From Heterodera schachtii (taxonomy: Eukaryota > Nematoda > Chromadorea > Rhabditida > Heteroderidae), in NCBI GenBank assembly GCA_023374025.1, contig SIJG01000084.1:1-64000 (forward strand): DNA of 64,000 nucleotides. Direction: 5' to 3'. This document shows, in pieces, positions 58,726-64,000 of the stretch. A model generated the notes under the pieces. It did not search any database. It worked only from the letters and a program-made list of their open reading frames with translations, and was not told where the DNA came from. Each line of letters begins with the position of its first letter. The first letter of the stretch is position 1. The position numbers and the translations under genes are program-made.

Positions 58726-59149
58726 GGAACATTGCCTCGAAAACCTCGGAAGCGTTCTTCAAAATGAGTTTATATGCTTGCAAAAACTTAAAAGGATTTA
58801 AATAAAAAAGAAAATAATTAACTAAAATTTTCACTTTTTTTTAATAATTAATAATAAATTTTTCAATTTAAAACTCGCCTATTTTGCGTCTCCGTCCCCC
58901 ACCAAAAAATAAACATCCGCGTCCTCACCCGTGCTCAACAAATGCTTCATCCGATCAACCACTGATTGGGACATGATAAGCAATATGAAATTTATTTATC
59001 TATTTAATATGATAAAATGATTGGGAACTAAGTGAAATGAAATATCAAAATTGGCAAAAAATAAATATCACGGCATAAAATCGGTAAATTGCTGGACTAA
59101 TTCAGCAGGTTAATCAAATCCCAAGCCTATAATTATAAACAAGTGAATG

Positions 59150-59225
59150 GGGAAGGCTCCATGATGATTTTGAGAAAATTTGAAAAAAACAATGGGAGTG
59201 GAGGTTCGAGTCCGCTCCACGGCAT
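59150..59225 (+). other. tRNA-like 3' half with a B-box
   Basis: GGTTCGAGTCC at 59203-59213 matches the RNA polymerase III B-box exactly and sits in a T-arm-like setting (GTGGAG ... CTCCAC). No matching 5' acceptor strand or clear A-box was found upstream, so this is at best a tRNA pseudogene or tRNA-derived SINE fragment. Confidence 0.3.
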
Positions 59226-59394
59226 TAATACTTTTATTCATTTTCTGTCTACATAAAAATTAAACTATGATGAATTTCGAAAATATTTTTGAATGATTTT
59301 ATTGGTATAAGAAATTTTGTTGGAGGAAAAAAAGTTTTTGAGAGAAATAAATTCAGTTTTTTTTTTTCTATAAATTAACAGAGAAATAAAGAAA

Positions 59395-59470
59395 TAGTGC
59401 GCCAAAATGAGAGACATGTTTTTCTCTGCACTCTCTAATTTATTAGTCATCTCTCATTTTTTGGCACGAT
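59395..59470. repeat. Small imperfect hairpin
   Basis: GTGCGCCAAAATGAGAGACATG is mirrored by CATCTCTCATTTTTTGGCAC about 25 nt later, giving a roughly 20-bp imperfect stem. Origin unknown; probably a short foldback element. Confidence 0.45.
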
Positions 59471-59597
59471 CTGTCGTCCAATGCTCAATCAAAACAAAAA
59501 TATGTAGCCAAATGTGCTAATTTTGGTGTCAGCCGAATGAAAAGTAATGTTTTGTTTTGTTGTGCTTCTCCCTATTTTTCCCAATTTTTTTTTGCAT

Positions 59598-60012
59598 CCC
59601 TTTGCCCCGTGCTGGGACGTTTCGTAAAATCCGCCATTTTAGCGATTTTTTCGACAAAACATGGTATAACTTTGCTTAAAAGCAACCAAATTTTACATTC
59701 TTGGTATCATTCGATAGCCCAGCTTTTTCTCTATTAGCCTGCCAAATTAAAAAAAATTTGGTCAACTTTAGAAAAAGTTGTTATAAAAATAAGTACTATT
59801 TCTGCCATAACTTATGTTATATTTGATAATTTTGTTTGAAATTTTGCAGGCTAATAGAGAAAAAACTTGGCTATCGAATGATACCAAGAATGTTATATTT
59901 GATTGAAATTAAGCAAAGTTATGCCATGTTTTGTCGAAAAATTCGCGAAAATGGCGGATTTTACGAAACGCCCAAGGTGGCGGATTTTACGAAACGACCT
60001 AGCACCCCTTTG
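59598..60012. repeat. Foldback element (TTTCGTAAAATCCGCC family)
   Basis: The left arm from CGTTTCGTAAAATCCGCC (59618) through GGTATCATTCGATAGC (59702) is mirrored by the right arm (GCTATCGAATGATACC near 59870, GGCGGATTTTACGAAACG near 59953, repeated at 59978). The interior is AT-rich. A second copy lies in the right arm of the big palindrome (63680 to beyond 64000), and relatives lie at 9.75 and 26.1 kb. Confidence 0.7.
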
Positions 60013-60121
60013 CCCCCGGGCAAAAAAGTTGATCCAAATCAATGCAAATGTAAACAAATATTGTTTTTCAACCAGCAGAACTGAGAAAATTAAGTGTACA
60101 CATAATAAATATACCAGGGAA

Positions 60122-60258
60122 GAAGGGCCAAATCGAAAAATAAAATGCAAAACGCGAAATATTCGAAAGCAAAAATGCAAAAGTTTTTTGGAATTCATTT
60201 TTTACTTTCAAAATTCCCGTTTCGCGTCTCGGTTTTATTTTCCGATTTGGCCCGTACC
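60122..60258. repeat. Small hairpin element with GGGCCAAATCG ends
   Basis: GGGCCAAATCGAAAAATAAA near 60126 is mirrored by TTTTATTTTCCGATTTGGCCC ending near 60252; the arms are imperfect over about 60 bp. Mirrored again at 63430-63570 by the palindrome. Confidence 0.6.
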
Positions 60259-60299
60259 TGATACATATGTTGAATAAATTATGTTTAATTTGATATAAC

Positions 60300-60890
60300 A
60301 AACAAATTTTTAATACTTATGATTAAGGAAAAAAAAGTAGGAAATCAGTGTATTAAACGCGCGAAGTTTTACATTAGCTTTATTTGAAGCTTATAGGGAT
60401 TATACGAATGGTTTAAAATCAATGAAATTTTGTTGTAGTTTACTGTACTTATTAAAAGCTTTGCACCAAAAATAATTATTTTTTAGTATTAATATTAAAT
60501 TTGGTCCCTATAAAATTCATGAATCATTTTAGTACATACCTAATCGTATTCTAAACTTAGCAATATTTATATATTTTTTGGTACTAACGTACATAATTTT
60601 GTCTTAGTTTGGGTCCCCCTTTTTTGGTCGGATTTTTTGGAAAGGTCATCATTTTTCCGTAATTTATTTGTTTGTGCCCTCCCCTAAAAGAATGTCTCCA
60701 TTTTTGTCTCTTTTTCCAAAAACACTTTTTTTTTTAATATGTACTTTTATTTGTATATTTACCATTTTTTTAAATTTAATTTTTATTAAAATTCGTTTTG
60801 TTTTGTATTATCTCACGAGGAAACTATAAGATGACATAATTATCATCATCTTATGTATCCTAATTTTAGCAAACACATTAATTCATTATC
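60300..60890. other. AT-rich left-arm flank upstream of a BTB exon 1
   Basis: No gene is seen. Words around TTTTGGAAAGGTCATCATTTT echo the 5' flanks of other BTB copies, so this probably is gene-flanking DNA. Its mirror is 62800-63390. Confidence 0.35.
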
Positions 60891-60986
60891 ATGTCCAAAA
60901 CGGCGATTGCTGGTCTAAAATTGATGCTGAGCACGGGAGAGTACGCGGATGTTCAGTTTTTGGTTGGCGAAGGAGACGCAAAAGAG
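60891..60986 (+). pseudogene. BTB exon 1, left palindrome arm
   Basis: An intact exon 1: the 32 codons MSKTAIAGLKLMLSTGEYAD through FLVGEGDAKE, followed by the GC donor GAG|GCGAAT. No exon 2 or 3 follows on this strand; the next sense exon of the family is exon 4 across the axis at 61878. An antisense copy of exons 7-4 lies between. As a gene it is incomplete. Confidence 0.8.
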
Positions 60987-61085
60987 GCGAATTTAAAAAT
61001 AAAAATTAAAATAAATCATTTATTTAATTGTAATTTTCCCGACTCTTGGGATGGAATTTTAGGCAAATGCCTCAAAAATTTTACG

Positions 61086-61825
61086 TTATTCCTCGCTATT
61101 AAATTGGTCATAATTCGGTTTGATTTTGTGTTGTTGAACGCCGATCACTTCTTGAGTTGTTAATACGCCGGATTGAACTGTAAAAATCTGAATTAAGCTG
61201 GATAATTTTGTCAATTTTTGAAAAGCATAGATTTTGGAATTTATTTTTAAATCGCAAAATTTTTTTTGTTCACTTTTATATCTCTAAACTTTTACCAATA
61301 TCCTTCTCAAATTCCTCTCTTGACAAAAGCGGAAAGCGAATTTTGAACAGTGCCGGGCCAAGCAATTGACGCCGATTCTCTGCCGAGTATTCAATGCCAT
61401 TTTGACGGCACTTCGAATCGGCCCAACAAAGTGCCGAAAAATAATGAAAATTTAATGGCGAATAATTAAATGAATTAATTTCTCATTTGTAGATGAAATT
61501 ACTGCTTTCCAAATTGAAATTTCTCCATTGATTTGCAATTCGTCACGTCCAAAAATTTCGCACAATGTTTTTTGGTCAATTTGCAAAAATTCCTCCGATT
61601 TGATTAAAATGTCCGCATTTTTGTCAATGTAAGACAAACAACAATTGGCAAAATCCTAAAATTTAAAAAATAAATTAGTTTGAAATAATTGCATTTAAAT
61701 TCGTTTAAATTTCACCTTCAAGTCGAAAAGGTAAGCATAGGCATAAGCAACGAAAACATTGCGCAATTTGGAGATGGGAATTTGCAAAGATGGATCAACC
61801 AGGCCAGGGATATTGTACTTTTTGG
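61086..61825 (-). pseudogene. BTB/BACK exons 4-7, left palindrome arm
   Basis: Exons in order: 61825-61716 (YNIPGLVDPSLQIPISELRN, ..YAYLFDLK), 61655-61503 (YIDKNADILIKSEEFLQIDQ), 61434-61296 (ALCWADSKCRQNGIEYSAEN, FPLLSREEFEKDI), 61177-61086 (SGVLTTQEVIGVQQHK, then stop TAA at 61088-61086). All four are open and correctly phased, but exons 1-3 are missing on this strand and exon 7 is truncated before MATH. The exon 6 acceptor is TTTTCG|GCAC. The closest relative in the window is the 55.4-59.0 kb pseudogene. Confidence 0.85.
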
Positions 61826-61877
61826 CTAATGAAAATATTACTCATTAAATTTAATTTCAATTATTTAATTTACATAT

Positions 61878-62603
61878 TATCCCTGGCCTGGTTGATCCAT
61901 CTTTGCAAATTCCCATCTCCGAATTGCGCAATGTTTTCGTTGCTTATGCCTATGCTTACCTTTTCGACTTGAAGGTGAAATTTAAACGAATTTAAATGCA
62001 ATTATTTCAAACTAATTTATTTTTTAAATTTTAGGATTTTGCCAATTGTTGTTTGTCTTACATTGACAAAAATGCGGACATTTTAATCAAATCGGAGGAA
62101 TTTTTGCAAATTGACCAAAAAACATTGTGCGAAATTTTTGGACGTGACGAATTGCAAATCAATGGAGAAATTTCAATTTGGAAAGCAGTAATTTCATCTA
62201 CAAATGAGAAATTAATTCATTTAATTATTCGCCATTAAATTTTCATTATTTTTCGGCACTTTGTTGGGCCGATTCGAAGTGCCGTCAAAATGGCATTGAA
62301 TACTCGGCAGAGAATCGGCGTCAATTGCTTGGCCCGGCACTGTTCAAAATTCGCTTTCCGCTTTTGTCAAGAGAGGAATTTGAGAAGGATATTGGTAAAA
62401 GTTTAGAGATATAAAAGTGAACAAAAAAATTTTGCGATTTAAAAATAAATTCCAAAATCTATGCTTTTCAAAAATTGACAAAATTATCCAGCTTAATTCA
62501 GATTTTTACAGTTCAATCCGGCGTATTAACAACTCAAGAAGTGATCGGCGTTCAACAACACAAAATCAAACCGAATTATGACCAATTTAATAGCGAGGAA
62601 TAA
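61878..62603 (+). pseudogene. BTB/BACK exons 4-7, right palindrome arm
   Basis: Mirror of the left arm: exon 4 61878-61974 (5' end cut by the palindrome junction), exon 5 62035-62187, exon 6 62256-62394, exon 7 62512-62603 (stop TAA). The coding sequence is the same as the left arm. Read from the exon 1 at 60891, a forward transcript would contain exon 1, antisense exons 7-4, then sense exons 4-7. Confidence 0.85.
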
Positions 62604-62702
62604 CGTAAAATTTTTGAGGCATTTGCCTAAAATTCCATCCCAAGAGTCGGGAAAATTACAATTAAATAAATGATTTATTTTAATTTTTATTTTTAAATTC
62701 GC

Positions 62703-62797
62703 CTCTTTTGCGTCTCCTTCGCCAACCAAAAACTGAACATCCGCGTACTCTCCCGTGCTCAGCATCAATTTTAGACCAGCAATCGCTGTTTGGACAT
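62703..62797 (-). pseudogene. BTB exon 1, right palindrome arm, frameshifted
   Basis: Mirror of the exon at 60891-60986 but 1 nt shorter (CCAAACAGCGATT versus CCAAAACGGCGATT), so the ATG at 62797 leads to an early stop. Downstream residues (MLSTGEYADVQFLVGEGDAK) are unchanged in the other frame and the GC donor is kept. Confidence 0.8.
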
Positions 62798-62799
62798 GA

Positions 62800-64000
62800 T
62801 AATTAATTAATGTGTTTGCTAAAATTAGGATACATAAGATGATGGTAAATATGTCATCTTATAGTTTCCTCCTGAGATAATACAAAACGAAAACGAATTT
62901 TAATAAAAATTAAATTTTAAAAAACGGTAAATATACAAATAAAAGTATACCTAACTAAAAAAAGTGTTTTTGGAAAAAGAGACAAAAATGGAGACATTCT
63001 TTTAAGGGAGGGCACAAACAAATAATTACGGCAAAATGATGACCTTTCCAAAAAATCCGACCAAAAAAGGGGGACCCAAACTAAGACAAAATTATGTACG
63101 TTAGTACCAAAAAATATATAAATATTGCTAAGTTTAGAATACGATTAGGTATGTACTAAAATGATTCATGAATTTTATAGGGACCAAATTTAATATTAAT
63201 ACTAAAAATAATTATTTTTGGTGCAAAGCTTTTAATAAGTACAGTAAACTACAACAAAATTTCATTGATTTTAAACCATTCGTATAATCCCTATAAGCTT
63301 CAAATAAAGCTAATGTAAAACTTCGCGCGTTTAATACACTGATTTCCTACTTTTTTTTCCTTAATCATAAGTATTAAAAATTTGTTTGTTATATCAAATT
63401 AAACATAATTTATTCAACATATGTATCAGGTACGGGCCAAATCGGAAAATAAAACCGAGACGCGAAACGGGAATTTTGAAAGTAAAAAATGAATTCCAAA
63501 AACTTTTGCATTTTTTGCTTTCGAATATTTCGCGTTTTGCATTTTATTTTTCGATTTGGCCCTTCTTCCCTGGTATATTTATTATGTGTACACTTAATTT
63601 TCTCAGTTCTGCTGGTTGAAAAACAATATTTGTTTACATTTGCATTGATTTGGATCAACTTTTTTGCCCGGGGGCAAAGGGGTGCTAGGTCGTATCATAA
63701 AATCCGCCACCTTGGGCGTTTCGTAAAATCCGCCATTTTCGCGAATTTTTCGACAAAACATGCCATAACTTTGCTTAAATGCAATCAAATTTTACATTCT
63801 TGGTATCATTCGATAGCCAAGTTTTTTCTCTATTAGCCTGCAAAATTTCAAACAAAATTATCAAATTTAACATAAGTTATGGCAGAAATAGTACTTATTT
63901 TATAACAACTTTTTCTAAAGTTGACCAAATTTTTTTAATTTGGCAGGCTAATAGAGAAAAAGCTTGGCTATCGAATGATACTAAGAATGTAAAATTTGGT
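62800..64000. other. Right-arm flank; mirror of 59690-60890
   Basis: No gene of its own. It repeats in reverse complement the AT-rich flank, the small hairpin (about 63430-63570) and the foldback element (from about 63680), which is cut by the window edge. Confidence 0.7.

Larger units (their letters stand above)
55439..58974 (-). pseudogene. BTB-BACK-MATH-MATH gene, multiply disrupted, solo LTR in exon 2
   Basis: Exons in order: 58974-58879; exon 2 split by a solo LTR (58776-58726 and 58217-58180); 58106-58027; 57980-57871; 57810-57658; 57587-57470; 57312-56987; 56930-56783; 56704-56426; 55795-55650; 55597-55439. BTB (MSQSVVDRMKHLLSTGEDAD, FLVGDGDAK), BACK (ISELRNVFVAYAYAYLFDLE, YIDKNADTLIKSEEFLQIDQ, ALRWADKKC), two MATH (MDIEKVSEFAREKVGSSRYS, GFSWKIQAQI; then ELMEPNNGFYNKSEDKVTLA, IEKVSKFAREAIGSERKSET). 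Defects: exon 1 ends in TAG before its GC donor; exon 3 has lost about 50 nt (FKVMLSFIY block); exon 6 has lost the YSAEN codons and frame; exons 7 and 8 each carry a 1-nt shift; exon 9 stops early (TDNTQ). Intron 5 acceptor is TTTACG|GCAC. Clearly dead. Its last two exons are duplicated at 50.8-51.1 kb. Confidence 0.85.
59690..64000. repeat. Large palindrome, arms at least 2.1 kb, 65-bp spacer
   Basis: The left arm ends at 61812 and the right arm starts at 61878; positions pair as x and 123690-x with small indels. Mirrored features include the exon sets, the hairpin at 60.12-60.26 kb, and the foldback element. The right arm reaches the window end, so its true length is unknown. Differences between arms are few (for example a 1-nt deletion in the right-arm exon 1), so the inverted duplication is recent or kept alike by gene conversion. 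Confidence 0.95.

Overview
This window reads as nuclear DNA of an AT-rich nematode. The evidence is a local multigene family with a BTB-BACK-MATH order, many short introns (about 45-70 nt) with acceptors such as TTTTCAG and AATTAAG, GC-AG introns, a Helitron, and abundant MITE/foldback and satellite DNA. A plant-parasitic tylenchid (for example a cyst nematode) would fit the GC-AG introns as I remember that group, but this is an inference and not proven here. There are no bacterial operons, CRISPR arrays, rRNAs or intact tRNAs. Almost all long open frames in this window are repeat artefacts; the real genes are split into exons of about 90-330 nt.

Layout. 1-770: the 3' end of a MATH-domain gene (+). 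2514-6472 (-): an 11-exon BTB-BACK-MATH-MATH gene, dead by a stop and a frameshift, with a MITE in one intron. 6.5-10.9 kb: intergenic DNA with foldback elements and an orphan BTB exon. 10871-25504: a satellite array of about 21.5 monomers of about 680 bp. 26.6-28.1 kb: a broken BTB-BACK gene (+). 28.5-29.3 kb: a foldback element carrying 15-bp motif arrays and a FLYWCH-like open frame. 29979-31854 (-): an intact, very divergent 14-3-3-like gene of 229 aa in six exons. 34484-40467 (+): a frameshifted BTB-BACK-MATH gene whose 46-nt intron 7 is split by a 3883-bp non-autonomous Helitron (36258-40140) that is itself filled with hairpin-bearing minisatellites. 41274-45249 (+): the best-preserved BTB-BACK-MATH-MATH gene. 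46.2-47.4 kb: a large inverted repeat. 47.4-55.7 kb: a 3.8-kb segment present twice in direct orientation, each copy with about 36 units of a 54-57 bp minisatellite fused to BTB/MATH gene fragments. 55439-58974 (-): a BTB-BACK-MATH-MATH pseudogene with a solo LTR in exon 2. 59.7-64.0 kb: a palindrome with arms of at least 2.1 kb and a 65-bp spacer, carrying mirrored BTB/BACK exons.

How it fits together. BTB-BACK-MATH proteins are expected to act as substrate adaptors of cullin-3 ubiquitin ligases. BTB would bind CUL3 and MATH the substrate. That role is known for MATH-BTB proteins such as MEL-26 and SPOP; its use for the inverted domain order seen here is inference. The locus looks like a birth-and-death cluster: about seven paralogues or fragments, most dead, scattered among several transposon families. 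The palindrome could yield a long hairpin RNA matching living family members, which is the most system-like possibility in the window. Two splicing oddities recur across paralogues: a GC donor at intron 1, and a CG in place of AG at the intron 5 acceptor.
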